A stretch of 64,000 nt of DNA from Nocardia mexicana NBRC 108244 (GCF_001613165.1 NZ_BDBV01000021.1:62001-126000), one strand, 5' to 3'. Positions 8,611 to 18,251 are shown, numbered from the stretch's first letter. Notes: generated from the sequence alone by a model not told the origin. Numbers and translations are program-made.

Positions 8611-11600
8611 ATGACCAGCGATTCGGGGCGGACGGAGCGTGAACGTCGGATCGCGGGGATTCTGGCCGATGAGCAGGTGCGTGCCACGCTGGCGTCGGAG
8701 TCCGTGCGGGAGGCGCTGCGGCGGCCCGGGCTGCACCTGGCGCAGATCGTGGAAACGGTCATGACCGGTTACGCCGACCGGCCCGCGCTGGGGCGCCGCG
8801 CTCACGAACTGGTCACCGACGAGACCGGCAGGCGGGCGCGTCGCCCGCTGCCCTCCTTCGACACCCTCACCTACCGCGAGCTGTGGTCTCGTATCCGGGC
8901 CGTGGCGTCCGCATGGCATCACGATTCGGAGCGGCCGGTGCGCGCCGGGGATTTCGTCTGCACGATCGGCTTCACCAGCGCGGACTATGCCGTGGTCGAT
9001 CTGGCGTGCGTGCACCTCGGTGCGGTCTCGGTGCCGCTGCAGTCCAGTGCCCCTGTCTCGCAATGGAAATCCGTCATGGCCGAGACCGCGCCGCGCGTAC
9101 TGGCCACCGGCATCGAGACGCTGGAGCACGCCGTGACGGCGATCGTGACCGGCACCGCGCCCCAGCAGCTGATCGTGTTCGACTATCACCCCGGCGACGA
9201 CTATCACCGGGAGGCAATGGAATCCGCGCAGCGGAGGCTGGCCGAGGCGGGCAGCCCGGTGCTGCCCGAATCGCTCGACGGGCTGCTCGAGCGAGGAAAT
9301 GCAATGCCCCCGGCGCCCCTGGCCGTCCCGGCGGACGGCGACGACCCGCTGGCGCTGCTGATCTACACCTCCGGCAGCACCGGCACACCGAAGGGCGCCA
9401 TGTACACCGACCGCCTGGCGGCGGCAATGTGGCTGTACTCGAACGAGATTCCGGTGCCGGGGATCACCTACAACTACATGCCGCTCAGCCACGTCGCCGG
9501 TCGGCTGCTGCTGGGCGGGACGCTGACCCGCGGCGGCACCGCGTACTTCGCCACCAGCAGCGATATGTCCGCCCTGTTCGACGACCTCGCCCTGATCCGC
9601 CCCACCGAGCTGCTGTTCGTCCCGCGTGTGTGCGAGATGGCGTTTCAGCGCTATCACGGCGAGGTCGATCGGCGGGTGACGGCGGGGGAGGACCGCGCCG
9701 CGGCGGAGCAGGCGGCGGGAACCGAACTGCGGCAACAGGTTTTCGGCGGCCGCTACCTGACGGCGCTGTGCGCCAGCGCGCCGCTCTCGGCGGAGCTGAA
9801 GACCTTCATGGAGTCGCTGCTCGGGGTGGAGTTGCACGATGGCTACGGCTCGACCGAGGCCGGAGGCGGCGTCGTGATGGACAATCAGATCCGGCGCCCG
9901 CCGGTGCTGGAATACCGGCTGGTAGACGTTCCCGAGCTCGGCTATTTCGGCACCGACCGGCCGTATCCGCGCGGTGAACTGCTGCTGAAGACGGTGACGA
10001 TGTTCCCCGGCTACTACAAGCGGCCCGAGATCACCGCCGAGATGTTCGATGCGGACGGCTTCTACCGCACCGGCGATATCGTCGCCGAGACCGGTCCCGA
10101 CCGGATCGAATTCGTCGACCGCCGCAACAACGTGCTGAAGCTGTCGCAGGGCGAGTTCGTGGCGGTATCGAGGCTGGAAGCCGCGTATTCGACCAGTCCG
10201 CTGGTCGAGCAGATCTTCGTCCACGGCAGCGGCGAGCGCGCCTATCTGCTCGCGGTGATCGTGCCGACCGCCGAGGCACTCGACCTGCCGCGGGACGACT
10301 TGAAGACGGCCCTGAGCGATTCGCTGCAGCAGATCGCGCGGGACGCAGAATTCGAGACCTACGAGATCCCGCGCGATTTCCTCGTCGAGACCGAACCGTT
10401 CACGATGCACAACGGCCTGCTGTCGGGTATCGGAAAGCTGTTGCGCCCCAAGCTGAAAGAGCGCTACGGCGAGCGGCTCGAGCGCCTGTACGCCGAGCTC
10501 GCCCGGGAGCAGGCGGAGCAACTGGCCGCGCTGCGCCACGGGTCGGCCGAGCGGCCGGTGCTGGATACGGTGAGCCGGGCGGCGCAGGCCCTGCTCGGAT
10601 GCTCCGGTGCCGCGCTGCGGCCGGATGCGCATTTCACCGATCTGGGTGGCGATTCGCTCTCGGCGCTGTCCCTGTCGACCCTGCTGCAGGAGATCTTCGC
10701 CGTCGAGGTGCCGGTCGGTGTCATCGTCGGTCCGGCCACCGACCTGGCGCGACTGGCCGACTACATTGCCGCCGAACGCGATTCCGCGGGCCGCCGGCCC
10801 ACCGCCGTCGCGGTACACGGCGAGGGTGCCCGGGTCGAGGCCGCCGACCTCACCCTGGACCGCTTCCTCGACGTCGGCATCCTGGCCGCGGCGCCCGCGC
10901 TGCCGCACGCCACCGAGCCGACGCGCACGGTGCTGCTGACCGGCGCCAACGGTTACCTGGGCCGCTTCCTGTGCCTGGAATGGCTGGAGCGCCTGGCGGA
11001 TTCGGGCGGCATCGTGATCTGCCTGGTGCGCGGCGGCGACGCGGAACACGCCCGGTCGCGGCTGGACGCGGCCTTCGACAGCGGCGATCCGGAGCTGCTG
11101 CGGCGCTACCGAGAGCTGGCCGAGGGCACGCTGGAGGTGCTGGCGGGTGATATCGGTGAGCCGAATTTCGGTGTGGGAGAGGAGCAGTGGCGGCGCCTCG
11201 CCGACACCGTGGATCTGATCGTGCATCCGGCCGCGCTGGTGAACCACGTGCTGCCCTACGACCAGTTGTTCGGCCCGAACGTGGTCGGCACCGCCGAGGT
11301 GATCCGGCTCGCCCTGACGACGCGGCGCAAGCCGATCACTTACCTGTCGACGGTGGCGGTGGCGGACCGGGTCGATCCGCGAATCTTCGCCGAGGACGGC
11401 GACATTCGGGACATCAGCCCGCGGCGATCGGTCGATGACGGGTATGCCAACGGGTACGGCAACAGCAAGTGGGCAGGTGAGGTGCTGCTGCGGGAGGCGC
11501 ACGACCTGTGCGGGCTGCCGGTGGCGGTGTTCCGGTCGGACATGATCCTGGCGCACAGCCGCTACTCGGGCCAACTGAACCTGCCGGACATGTTCACTCG

Positions 11601-12105
11601 GCTGCTGCTGAGCGTGCTGGCGACGGGCGTGGCGCCGAAGTCGTTCTACGAGATCGATGTCGAGGGCAATCGGCAGCGCTCGCACTACGACGGGCTGCCC
11701 GCGGACTTCACCGCGGCGGCGATCACCGCCCTGGGTGCCCGCATCACCTCGGGCTTCGAGACCTTCGATGTGCTCAATCCGCACGACGACGGCCTGTCGC
11801 TGGACGAGTTCGTGGACTGGCTGGTGGCCGCCGGGCATCCGATCGAGCGCATCGACGACTACGCGGAATGGTTGTCGCGCTTCGAGACCGCGCTGCGCGC
11901 ACTCCCCGAACACCAGCGCCAGCAGACCCTGCTGCCGCTCCTGCACGCCTTCCGGCGGCCCGCCCCGCCCATGCGCGGGGCCGCCCTGCCCGCGAAGAAG
12001 TTCCGCGCCGCGGTGCAGGAGGTGCTCGGCGGCGACATACCGCACATCGACCGGCAGCTGATCGAGAAGTACGCGAGAGACCTGGAACTGCACCGCCTGG
12101 TCTGA
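8611..12105 (+). CDS. car: Carboxylic acid reductase (A-PCP-R), copy 2
   Basis: A 1164-residue paralogue of the preceding gene with the same domain order. It has an adenylation domain with [11 protein letters not shown], a carrier domain with LGGDSLS (Ser682), and an NADPH-dependent reductase with [10 protein letters not shown] and YGNSK. I start at ATG 8611 because GGGAGG lies just upstream; the frame to 8545 has no such site and its first residues look non-coding. The N-terminal and substrate-binding regions differ clearly from copy 1. Parts of the reductase domain are nearly identical in DNA, including a 119-base exact match (7851-7969 with 11770-11888). Different acid specificity is likely but unproven. 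Confidence 0.94.
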   Translation: MTSDSGRTERERRIAGILADEQVRATLASESVREALRRPGLHLAQIVETVMTGYADRPALGRRAHELVTDETGRRARRPLPSFDTLTYRELWSRIRAVASAWHHDSERPVRAGDFVCTIGFTSADYAVVDLACVHLGAVSVPLQSSAPVSQWKSVMAETAPRVLATGIETLEHAVTAIVTGTAPQQLIVFDYHPGDDYHREAMESAQRRLAEAGSPVLPESLDGLLERGNAMPPAPLAVPADGDDPLALLIYTSGSTGTPKGAMYTDRLAAAMWLYSNEIPVPGITYNYMPLSHVAGRLLLGGTLTRGGTAYFATSSDMSALFDDLALIRPTELLFVPRVCEMAFQRYHGEVDRRVTAGEDRAAAEQAAGTELRQQVFGGRYLTALCASAPLSAELKTFMESLLGVELHDGYGSTEAGGGVVMDNQIRRPPVLEYRLVDVPELGYFGTDRPYPRGELLLKTVTMFPGYYKRPEITAEMFDADGFYRTGDIVAETGPDRIEFVDRRNNVLKLSQGEFVAVSRLEAAYSTSPLVEQIFVHGSGERAYLLAVIVPTAEALDLPRDDLKTALSDSLQQIARDAEFETYEIPRDFLVETEPFTMHNGLLSGIGKLLRPKLKERYGERLERLYAELAREQAEQLAALRHGSAERPVLDTVSRAAQALLGCSGAALRPDAHFTDLGGDSLSALSLSTLLQEIFAVEVPVGVIVGPATDLARLADYIAAERDSAGRRPTAVAVHGEGARVEAADLTLDRFLDVGILAAAPALPHATEPTRTVLLTGANGYLGRFLCLEWLERLADSGGIVICLVRGGDAEHARSRLDAAFDSGDPELLRRYRELAEGTLEVLAGDIGEPNFGVGEEQWRRLADTVDLIVHPAALVNHVLPYDQLFGPNVVGTAEVIRLALTTRRKPITYLSTVAVADRVDPRIFAEDGDIRDISPRRSVDDGYANGYGNSKWAGEVLLREAHDLCGLPVAVFRSDMILAHSRYSGQLNLPDMFTRLLLSVLATGVAPKSFYEIDVEGNRQRSHYDGLPADFTAAAITALGARITSGFETFDVLNPHDDGLSLDEFVDWLVAAGHPIERIDDYAEWLSRFETALRALPEHQRQQTLLPLLHAFRRPAPPMRGAALPAKKFRAAVQEVLGGDIPHIDRQLIEKYARDLELHRLV

Positions 12106-12174
12106 GCGCTCCCCATCCGGCGACTCACGGTGGGCATCGGGCCACGAGTACCGCCGCGGCGTAGATTCGGCGGT

Positions 12175-12960
12175 ATGTCGAGTGATGACGGCGGTGCGGC
12201 CTCGAAGAATCAGCCTTTGCTGGTGCTGGTCAAGATCACCGAGATCCTCGACGCGTTCTCGCTGGCGCGGCCGTCGATGACCCTCGGCGAGATCCAGCAG
12301 GCCACCGGGTTCCCGACGTCCACGGTGCAGCGGCTGGTCACGAACATGGTCGCGCAGGGCCTGCTGGACCGCGTGGGCGACCAGATCCGGATCGGGCTGC
12401 GCATGAGCTACTGGGCGGCGACGGCGGTGAAGGGCCTGGATCTGCTGTCGATTGCCAACCCCGTACTGCGCGAGATCCGGGACAAGACCGGTGAGACGGC
12501 CTGCCTGTTCCGGGCCGAACACGGGTTCCGGGTGTGCGTCGCGATCGCCGAGACCCGGCACGCGCTGCGCCGGGACATGTACGTGGGCAAGATAATTCCG
12601 CTGTACGCCGGGTCCGCCGGGCGCATCCTGCTGGCCTGGAATCCGGAGCTCGCCGAGTCGGTGCTGTCGGCGCCGCTGGAGCCGCTCACCGAGGGGACCG
12701 TGACCAGCCCGGAGGAGTTGCGCTCGCTCATCGCCCAGGCCAAGGCCGACGGCTACGCGATCACGGCGGGGGAGCGCGAGGATTCGGCGTCCGGGCTGTC
12801 CGCGCCGGTCTTCGACGCCTCCGGCGATGTCGTCGCGGCCGTGACGATCAGCGGCCCGACCATCCGCATGCCGCAGGCGCAGTGCGAGGCCTGGGTCGAC
12901 CTGCTCGTCGGCTACGCCGAACAGATCACCCGCACCATCGGGGGCCGCCTGCCCGCGTGA
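12175..12960 (+). CDS. IclR family transcriptional regulator
   Basis: A 261-residue IclR-type regulator. The N-terminal winged helix-turn-helix is at about 15-75, with the recognition region GFPTSTVQRLVTNM. The C-terminal effector-binding domain includes the family pattern LPLYAGSAGRILLAW-like stretch (here IIPLYAGSAGRILLAW) and a ligand pocket near EREDSASGLSAPVFD. I use the ATG at 12175; the frame extends to 12130 but has no upstream support. The protein converges with the GntP/CoA-transferase/lyase operon, whose last gene ends 82 bases away. IclR proteins often sit next to aromatic or organic-acid catabolic genes, so control of that operon is the simplest guess. Confidence 0.88.
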   Translation: MSSDDGGAASKNQPLLVLVKITEILDAFSLARPSMTLGEIQQATGFPTSTVQRLVTNMVAQGLLDRVGDQIRIGLRMSYWAATAVKGLDLLSIANPVLREIRDKTGETACLFRAEHGFRVCVAIAETRHALRRDMYVGKIIPLYAGSAGRILLAWNPELAESVLSAPLEPLTEGTVTSPEELRSLIAQAKADGYAITAGEREDSASGLSAPVFDASGDVVAAVTISGPTIRMPQAQCEAWVDLLVGYAEQITRTIGGRLPA

Positions 12961-13042
12961 GCAGGGCATACGCTGCTGATCTGCCTCGGCGCCGCTGTGG
13001 TTCGGCCGAGCACAAGGCCAGAAGTCCGGGCGGTGACCGCTA

Positions 13043-13981
13043 CTACGACTGTGCGCCCACCACCCACTCGAACGCCGCGGCCTTCGAACGTGCTCCCTGC
13101 GCGGCTTTCGACCGGTTGGGCTCGCCCAGCTCGGCGAGCAGCGCGTCGGTGTGGTCGACCAGCTCGGCGAGGGTCGCGGGATCGAACCAGTCGGGGCGCG
13201 TGGCGAACAGCAGATCCTCGGTGGCGGTATTGCCGCTGGCGCCGGGGGCGAAGGGGCAGCCGCCGAGGCCGCCCAGCGCGCCGTCCACCATCGTGGCGCC
13301 CGCGTCGATCGCCGCGAGGGTGTTGGCGACGCCGAGACCCCAGGTGTCGTGGCCGTGAAAGACGATGCGCCGCTGCGGAGTCCGGGTGCGCACGGCGGTG
13401 ACCAGCTCGCGCACCTGCACCGGTACCGCTTGACCGAGCGTATCGGCGAGAACGATATCGCCCGCGCCCGCCGTGCGGGCGTCGTTGGCGATGGCGATCA
13501 CCCGCTCGGGATCGACGGCGCCCTCGAACGGACAGGTGAACGACGTGGCGATGCACAGCTGAATGGACCCGCTCGCCTCCTGGGCCAGCCGGACCGCCGC
13601 GGGCATGGCGGCGACGCTGTCCTCGGTGCTGCGGCCGATATTGGCCCTGTTGTGCGAATCCGAAGCGGAGAAACAGTATTGGAAGTTGCGCGCACCCGCC
13701 GCGGCGGCCTTCTCGACGTGGCGCGGCGTCGCCACCCACACCCAGCACCGGGCCAGCTCGTCCGGGGTCAGCTCGGCGATGACCTCGAGCGTATTCGCCA
13801 GTGGCGGTACGAGATCCGGGCGCGCCATCGAGCCGATCTCCAGCGCCGGAACGCCGAGCCCGAGCAGCGTGCGCGCGGTCTCGACCTTGCGTTCGGTCGG
13901 CAGCAGCTTGCCGGTGAGCTGCAGCCCGTCGCGCAGCGTGACGTCGCGCAGTTCGGCCGCGGGTGTGTAGGCGAACGTCAT
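13043..13981 (-). CDS. Hydroxymethylglutaryl-CoA lyase-like protein
   Basis: A 312-residue DRE-TIM aldolase of the HMG-CoA lyase type. The metal and substrate motif LRDVTLRDGLQ is at 11-21, and the HxH metal ligands are His209 and His211. The flexible active-site loop GGLGGCPFAPGASGN (237-251) carries the diagnostic Cys242. The family cleaves 3-hydroxy-3-methylglutaryl-CoA to acetyl-CoA and acetoacetate; relatives cleave citramalyl-CoA and similar beta-hydroxyacyl-CoAs. Its ATG overlaps the stop of the CoA-transferase as ATGA, so the two products are coupled. This suggests that the transferase makes the CoA ester that the lyase cleaves. The natural substrate is not settled by sequence. Confidence 0.87.
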   Translation of the reverse strand: MTFAYTPAAELRDVTLRDGLQLTGKLLPTERKVETARTLLGLGVPALEIGSMARPDLVPPLANTLEVIAELTPDELARCWVWVATPRHVEKAAAAGARNFQYCFSASDSHNRANIGRSTEDSVAAMPAAVRLAQEASGSIQLCIATSFTCPFEGAVDPERVIAIANDARTAGAGDIVLADTLGQAVPVQVRELVTAVRTRTPQRRIVFHGHDTWGLGVANTLAAIDAGATMVDGALGGLGGCPFAPGASGNTATEDLLFATRPDWFDPATLAELVDHTDALLAELGEPNRSKAAQGARSKAAAFEWVVGAQS

Positions 13982-15219
13982 TGCGTGCCTCCTGTGCCGG
14001 AAGTGCCTGTGATGGTGTCGATTTCGCCGTCGGTCAGCCGCAGCACCGAGGCGAGTACGTCGCGGGTGTGCTCGCCCAGATCCGGTCCGACCGTGCGGAT
14101 CGGCAGCGATGCGCCGCCGATGACCGGGACGATACCCGGAAAGCCGACGGTGGCGGGTTCGGCCGCCCCGGTATCCACGGCGAACTGCTGAATCATGTTG
14201 CGCGCCCGGTACTGCGGGTCGTCGACGATATCGGCGACGGTGTAGATCGGACCCGACGGCACGCCCGCGGCGTCGAGAATCTTCAGCGCCTCGTCGCGCG
14301 TGTGCCGGACCGTCCACTCGGCGATCGCCGCGTCGAGCTCCTCGCGGCGGCGCCAGCGGGCGGCGTTGTCGGACAGTTCGGGGTCGTCGGCCAGGTCCGG
14401 CCGCCCGATCACCTCCATGTAGCGCTGGAATATCGCGTCGCCGTTGCCCGCGATGATGATGCTGGCGCCGTCGCCGCACGGGTAGGCGTTGCTGGGGGCG
14501 ATGCCCTCCATCCGGCCGCCGACCCGTTCGCGCCGGATGCCGTAGGCTAGGTAGTCGGGGACCAGCGATTCCATGACCGACAGGACCGACTCGTTCAGGG
14601 CGACGTCGACGATGCGCTCGCCCAACGGAATCGAGGTCTTCGCACCGGCACGCTGGAACAGCGCCATCACGGTGCCGAAGGCGGCGTAGATTCCCGCGAT
14701 CGAATCGCCGATCGAGACACCGGTGCGCACCGGCGGCCGATCCGGATCGCCGACGAGTTCGCGCAGCCCGCCCACCGCCTCGGCCACGGCGGCGAATCCG
14801 GGCCGCTCGGCCAGCGGGCCGGTCTGGCCGTATGCGGAGATGCGGGTGATCACCAGGCCCGGCCTGGCCTCGTCCAGCACCTCCGGCCCGAGGCCCCACT
14901 TCTCCAGCGTGCCCGGGCGGAAGTTCTCCAGCAGCACATCGCATTCGCGGACGAGATCGAGCACGAGCGTCCGGCCCGCCTCCGTCTTGAGGTCGAGCAC
15001 GATCGACTTCTTGTTGCGATTGATGGTGCGGTACAGCATCGAGGTGTCGCCGCTGTACAGCCGCCACCGGCGCAGCTCGTCGCCGGTGACCGGGCGCTCG
15101 ACCTTGATCACCTCGGCGCCGAAGTCCGCCAGCATGCGGCCGGCGGTCGGGGCGGCGATGTAGTTGCCGAGCTCGAGCACGCGGACACCGGCGAGCGGGC
15201 GAACATCGTTGTCTGGCAT
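13978..15219 (-). CDS. CaiB/BaiF (class III) CoA-transferase
   Basis: A 413-residue family III CoA-transferase. The N-terminal Rossmann segment GVRVLELGNYIAAPTAGRML is typical, and the catalytic Asp is Asp172 in SIGDSIAG. These enzymes move CoA from succinyl-CoA or a related donor to an organic acid. The ATG at 15219 has GGAGA about 6 bases upstream. The gene lies between a GntP permease (11 bases upstream) and an HMG-CoA-lyase-like gene (4-base overlap), an import-activate-cleave order. The probable acceptor is a hydroxylated branched dicarboxylate such as 3-hydroxy-3-methylglutarate or citramalate. That is inference from the neighbours. Confidence 0.88.
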   Translation of the reverse strand: MPDNDVRPLAGVRVLELGNYIAAPTAGRMLADFGAEVIKVERPVTGDELRRWRLYSGDTSMLYRTINRNKKSIVLDLKTEAGRTLVLDLVRECDVLLENFRPGTLEKWGLGPEVLDEARPGLVITRISAYGQTGPLAERPGFAAVAEAVGGLRELVGDPDRPPVRTGVSIGDSIAGIYAAFGTVMALFQRAGAKTSIPLGERIVDVALNESVLSVMESLVPDYLAYGIRRERVGGRMEGIAPSNAYPCGDGASIIIAGNGDAIFQRYMEVIGRPDLADDPELSDNAARWRRREELDAAIAEWTVRHTRDEALKILDAAGVPSGPIYTVADIVDDPQYRARNMIQQFAVDTGAAEPATVGFPGIVPVIGGASLPIRTVGPDLGEHTRDVLASVLRLTDGEIDTITGTSGTGGTQ

Positions 15220-15230
15220 AGCTTCTCCGA

Positions 15231-16673
15231 TCACAGCAGCGCGCTCAGCGGCAGGATGAGCAGGATTGCCACCACCGACGCGACCGAGACGCCCACCGAA
15301 CAGGTCTTCAGCGTGCCGCGCGTGGTCTGGCCCAGCAGCGACTGCAGCAGCCAGAAGGTGTTGCTCGTGACGTGCACCGCGAACAGCGATCCGGCACCCG
15401 CGGCCAGCGCGATCAGCACCGGATCGATGCCGAGCGCGGGCGCGACCGGGCCGAGGATTCCGGCCGCCGTGATCGCCGAGATGGTCACGGATCCGACGGC
15501 GACGTGCAGGATCGCCGCGATCAGCCACACCATCAGCAGCGGCGCGGCGGTGTTCGCCGTGAAGTATTCGCCGAGAATCTTGCCGAGGCCGGTCGCGGCG
15601 ATGGTGGCCGCCAGCGAGCCGCCGACCCCGGTCAGGATCAGGATCTGGCCGCTCTCCTTGAATCCGGTGGCGACCGACCGCTGCATCCGTTCGGCCCCGA
15701 CGGCGTAGCGGCCGACGACGCTGGTCCCGACCAGACCGATCAGCAGCGCGATCACCGGCGAGGCCAGGAACTCGACCACCGGGTTGTGTACGTCGGCGAC
15801 GTCCAGGATGGCGCCGAGGGCGATCAGGACCAGGGCGGTGAGCAGGGGTGCCAGCAATACCATCAGCGGTGTTTCGGAGCGGGTGGTCGCGGTTGCTTTG
15901 GTGCCCAGGGCGCTACCGGATCCGGTCTCGCTGCCGCTCCCGGCCTCGGCAGTGATTCCGGGGCCGGTACCGCTGGAATCCGATGCGGCGAAGCCGCTGT
16001 CGCCGGGACCCGGCTCCTCGCCGAGGAACGGCTGTTCGTCACGTTCCTCGCTCCACCAGCCGCGGTCGAACAGGAAGCACATGATCGCCACCGCGATGGC
16101 GACCGTGGGGATCACCAGGAGCACGCCGAACAGCAGCATCTTGCCCAGCGGCACGCCGAGCAGACCGGCCAGCGCCAGCGCGCCGACGCCCGGCACGGTG
16201 AGCACGATGCCGCATTCGCCGCCGATCGCCAGGGCCGTGGCCATCCGCGCCGTGCCCTTCTTGCCGATCTTGGCGGCGAGGCTGCGCGCGAGCGGCGCCG
16301 AGATCACCAGCAGCACGTCGAGGAAGATCGACTGCAGCAGGGTGGCGACCGTCAGCGACATCGCATACGGCATTCGGTTGGGCCCGAAAACCTTCAGCAA
16401 TGCCCCGACCAGGCGCTGGATCGCGCCCGTTTCCTGCAGCATGGCACCCATCAGCACGCCGAACGCGATCAGCAGTCCGACCTCGGCCATGATGTCGCCG
16501 AAACCCCCGGTGATGGTCTCGATGGTCTTCTCGGTGCCCAGCCCGGCGGTGAGGCCCAGGTAGGCGGAGCCGATGACCAGCGAGACCGCCGGGTTGAACT
16601 TGAATCGGACGATCAGCAGGACGACCGCGAGGATCGCGACTCCCGTATTGATCATCGTTGCAGCGTCTGACAT
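15231..16673 (-). CDS. GntP family permease
   Basis: A 480-residue inner-membrane transporter with about 12 hydrophobic helices and the family-like stretches LVIGSAYLGL, FGDIMAEVGLLIAFGVLMG and HVAVGSVTISAITAAGI. GntP proteins are proton symporters for gluconate and related hydroxy acids, and some carry citrate or other carboxylates. A cytoplasmic loop rich in Gly, Ser and acidic residues (about 200-265) is longer than usual. The start is the ATG at 16673; the frame upstream to 16754 looks non-coding. As first gene of the operon it probably imports the acid that the CoA-transferase and lyase then process. Confidence 0.87.
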   Translation of the reverse strand: MSDAATMINTGVAILAVVLLIVRFKFNPAVSLVIGSAYLGLTAGLGTEKTIETITGGFGDIMAEVGLLIAFGVLMGAMLQETGAIQRLVGALLKVFGPNRMPYAMSLTVATLLQSIFLDVLLVISAPLARSLAAKIGKKGTARMATALAIGGECGIVLTVPGVGALALAGLLGVPLGKMLLFGVLLVIPTVAIAVAIMCFLFDRGWWSEERDEQPFLGEEPGPGDSGFAASDSSGTGPGITAEAGSGSETGSGSALGTKATATTRSETPLMVLLAPLLTALVLIALGAILDVADVHNPVVEFLASPVIALLIGLVGTSVVGRYAVGAERMQRSVATGFKESGQILILTGVGGSLAATIAATGLGKILGEYFTANTAAPLLMVWLIAAILHVAVGSVTISAITAAGILGPVAPALGIDPVLIALAAGAGSLFAVHVTSNTFWLLQSLLGQTTRGTLKTCSVGVSVASVVAILLILPLSALL

Positions 16674-16810
16674 GCGTAAATCCCATCGAGCCGCACTCGG
16701 CGAGTGCTTGTTTCCCGCCGTGTGGAGCACGAAGTGTGCCGTGATGCGGGCCACAGTAGGCCCACATTATGAGCAGAGATTCACGATATAAGCAACTGTC
16801 GCGGGTTGCG

Positions 16811-16921
16811 TCAGCCGCTCACGGCCGCGGGCTGCGCCTGCCGGGCTCGGTACTCTCGCCGCCACCGGTTGAAGCCGACCAGCACCAGCAGGAAGAAGAC
16901 ACCGTAGACGGCCCCGGAGAC
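16811..16921 (-). pseudogene. Separated C-terminal coding remnant of the RibM/PnuX transporter
   Basis: After the TAA at 16922-16924 the same frame stays open for 36 more codons and ends at TGA 16811-16813. The translated remnant (VSGAVYGVFFLLV, LVGFNRW, RREYRARQ) has the last hydrophobic helix and the Trp/Arg-rich tail expected at the C terminus of PnuC-type transporters. Changing only the TAA to TAC (Tyr) would restore a normal 209-residue protein containing SGLYVSGAVYG. This stretch is therefore the broken end of the gene and not a separate one. Confidence 0.8.
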
Positions 16922-17440
16922 TTACAGCCCGGACTGGAATGCCAGCGGGACACCGACGAGGTCGACCAGCATCCAGATGATCCAGAAGTCGACCAGGGCG
17001 CGGCTCTGCGCGAACGTGGCGATGGCGCTGCCGACGAAGATGTACGCGTTCGCCCACGGCGACCACGCGACGTGCAGCCAGGTCAGGTGGATGAACAGCT
17101 CGGCCACCAGCACGGTGCCCAGCACCAGCACGGCGAGCAGGACGATGCGCTCGCGGGCGGTCGCCGGTCGCACGAGCAGGCCGTGGTCGTCGCGGGTGCC
17201 GCAGGTCCAGGACAGCCAGCCGTAGACGGCGAGAGCGCAGAACAGTATCTGCTTGAGCGCATTACCGGGGACGTGCGCGTCGATCGAGGCGGCCAGCAGC
17301 AGTAGCGCCCCGGCCAGCTGCACGGGCCAGGTCCACATGGTCTTGCGCATGGCCAGCCACACCACGGCCAGCGACAGGATATTGCCGGTCAGATCGGTCC
17401 AGAGAATGTGCTCGCCGAAGAGCTGGAATCCCGCGTTCAC
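16922..17440 (-). CDS. ribM: PnuC-family vitamin transporter, probably riboflavin transporter RibM/PnuX, truncated by an in-frame stop
   Basis: A 172-residue membrane protein of the PnuC fold with about six hydrophobic helices and Trp-rich motifs (WMLVDLVGVPLAF, LAVYGWLSW). PnuC proteins carry nicotinamide riboside. In actinobacteria the RibM/PnuX branch takes up riboflavin and is controlled by an FMN riboswitch, which is present upstream here, so riboflavin is the favoured substrate. The frame ends at TAA where relatives continue with Tyr, and the missing last helix is encoded just downstream. The GTG at 17440 has GGGAG upstream and overlaps a 12-codon leader ORF as GTGA. Function may be lost, unless the stop is read through or is a sequencing error. 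Confidence 0.8.
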   Translation of the reverse strand: MNAGFQLFGEHILWTDLTGNILSLAVVWLAMRKTMWTWPVQLAGALLLLAASIDAHVPGNALKQILFCALAVYGWLSWTCGTRDDHGLLVRPATARERIVLLAVLVLGTVLVAELFIHLTWLHVAWSPWANAYIFVGSAIATFAQSRALVDFWIIWMLVDLVGVPLAFQSGL

Positions 17441-17475
17441 GCGGCAGCTCCCGCCGAGTCGTCACCGGTGTGCAT
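17437..17475 (-). CDS. Possible 12-residue leader peptide coupled to ribM
   Basis: Between the FMN riboswitch and the transporter start lies ATG 17473-17475 with a strong GAGGAGG upstream. It encodes 12 residues (MHTGDDSAGAAA) and stops with TGA overlapping the GTG of the transporter. The spacing suggests that ribosomes loaded at the better Shine-Dalgarno could re-initiate at the GTG. It may instead be chance, since the transporter has its own weaker GGGAG. Confidence 0.35.
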   Translation of the reverse strand: MHTGDDSAGAAA

Positions 17476-17566
17476 CTCCCGAACCTCCTCGATGCCGAAG
17501 CTCCGGGGGTTCGAGGGCGGCCCGGAAATGCCGGACGGCCGAGGACCGCTCAGGAGGAGCGGACCC

Positions 17567-17692
17567 GCGCACTGCCTCCCATCCGGACTCTCACCGTCGG
17601 TCCCGGAATTGCACCGGATCAACCGGCCGCTGGCTGCGACCGGCTCGCGGACTGTCACCGCCGGTTCGGATTTCCACCGACCCCGGAGCGCG
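17567..17692 (-). promoter_or_regulatory. FMN riboswitch (RFN element)
   Basis: Read on the minus strand, the segment carries conserved blocks of the FMN aptamer in order: GGGGUCGGUGGAAAUCC, ACCGGCGGUGACAGUCCGCGA, GGUGCAAUUCC, ACCGACGGUGAGAGUCCGG and AUGGGAGGCAGUGCGC. The outer ends (GCGC with GCGC) can pair as P1. It lies about 127 bases upstream of the PnuC-type gene and reads into it. A hairpin of about 9 bp (near 17550-17565, GGACCGCTC / GAGCGGACC with one mismatch) follows. FMN binding would be expected to lower expression of a riboflavin importer. Confidence 0.92.
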
Positions 17693-18205
17693 CGTTCACT
17701 TCGGCCAACCACATCCATGCAGTGCGGTATTCCTGTGCGCAGTGCCGACGGGGGTGTGACGTGGACCTCGCCGGGAGCATGCGCGGCAACAAGATCAACC
17801 GGCCTGCTCGGTCACTGTCGTGCTCGAGACGGCAATTGTTGCCGCGCCGGACCGAATTGTGACCGCACAGGCCGGGAGGGAAGGGGTGGTGACGCGTGGC
17901 GACCGCGCATTGCTCACTCCGGAACCGGGATGGCTTGTGTGGGCCCGGCGCAGAGATCTCGTGAAGTCGCGCTCCGGACGGAGTCCCTGCGTCCGCCGGA
18001 GCTGGTATGGGTGCCGGGTGATGGGACGGCCGGTAACCGTGCCCACCACCCGGCGGGTCCCGTCGCCCCGGCGAAGGTGCGGGGGCTCGCGTGCACTTGT
18101 GGTGCCCCGGCGGGAATCCCGGCTTCCGCTGAGCGGGCACTGGTGCCGGGATGACGGGATGCCGGTGGCCTTCGGGGTACGCACCAACCCCGCCGCACCC
18201 CTTAC
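17693..18205. other. Gene-free stretch with one REP-like hairpin
   Basis: This 513-base region between the FMN riboswitch and the terminator of the pyruvate dehydrogenase operon shows no convincing reading frame; overlapping ORFs exist on both strands but lack ribosome sites and family features. It holds an inverted repeat, ATCCCGGC (18116-18123) / GCCGGGAT (18145-18152), that resembles half of the palindromic repeat family found elsewhere in the window. It must also contain the promoter for the riboswitch transcript, but I could not pick it out. Confidence 0.5.
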
Positions 18206-18251
18206 GTGTTCCCGCACCCCTTTCAGGGCCTTGTAGGTGGTGCGGGAACAC
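18206..18251 (-). terminator. Terminator hairpin after the pyruvate dehydrogenase operon
   Basis: A perfect 13-bp stem, GTGTTCCCGCACC (18206-18218) with GGTGCGGGAACAC (18239-18251), around a 20-base loop. It lies 30 bases past the stop of the E2 gene. Flanking GGTTGGT/ACCAACC can extend the pairing. Its position makes it the probable end of the lpd-pdhA-pdhB-pdhC transcript. Confidence 0.65.

Noticed and set aside
8539..12969. A 1476-residue open frame on the minus strand across the second car gene
   Set aside because: It lies antisense to a clear carboxylic acid reductase. Long antisense frames are common in high-GC genes. Its composition (Arg, Gln and His-rich) is not protein-like.
17437..17718. 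A 93-residue ORF across the FMN riboswitch
   Set aside because: It overlaps the conserved aptamer, which explains the sequence; only the last 12 codons have a ribosome site.
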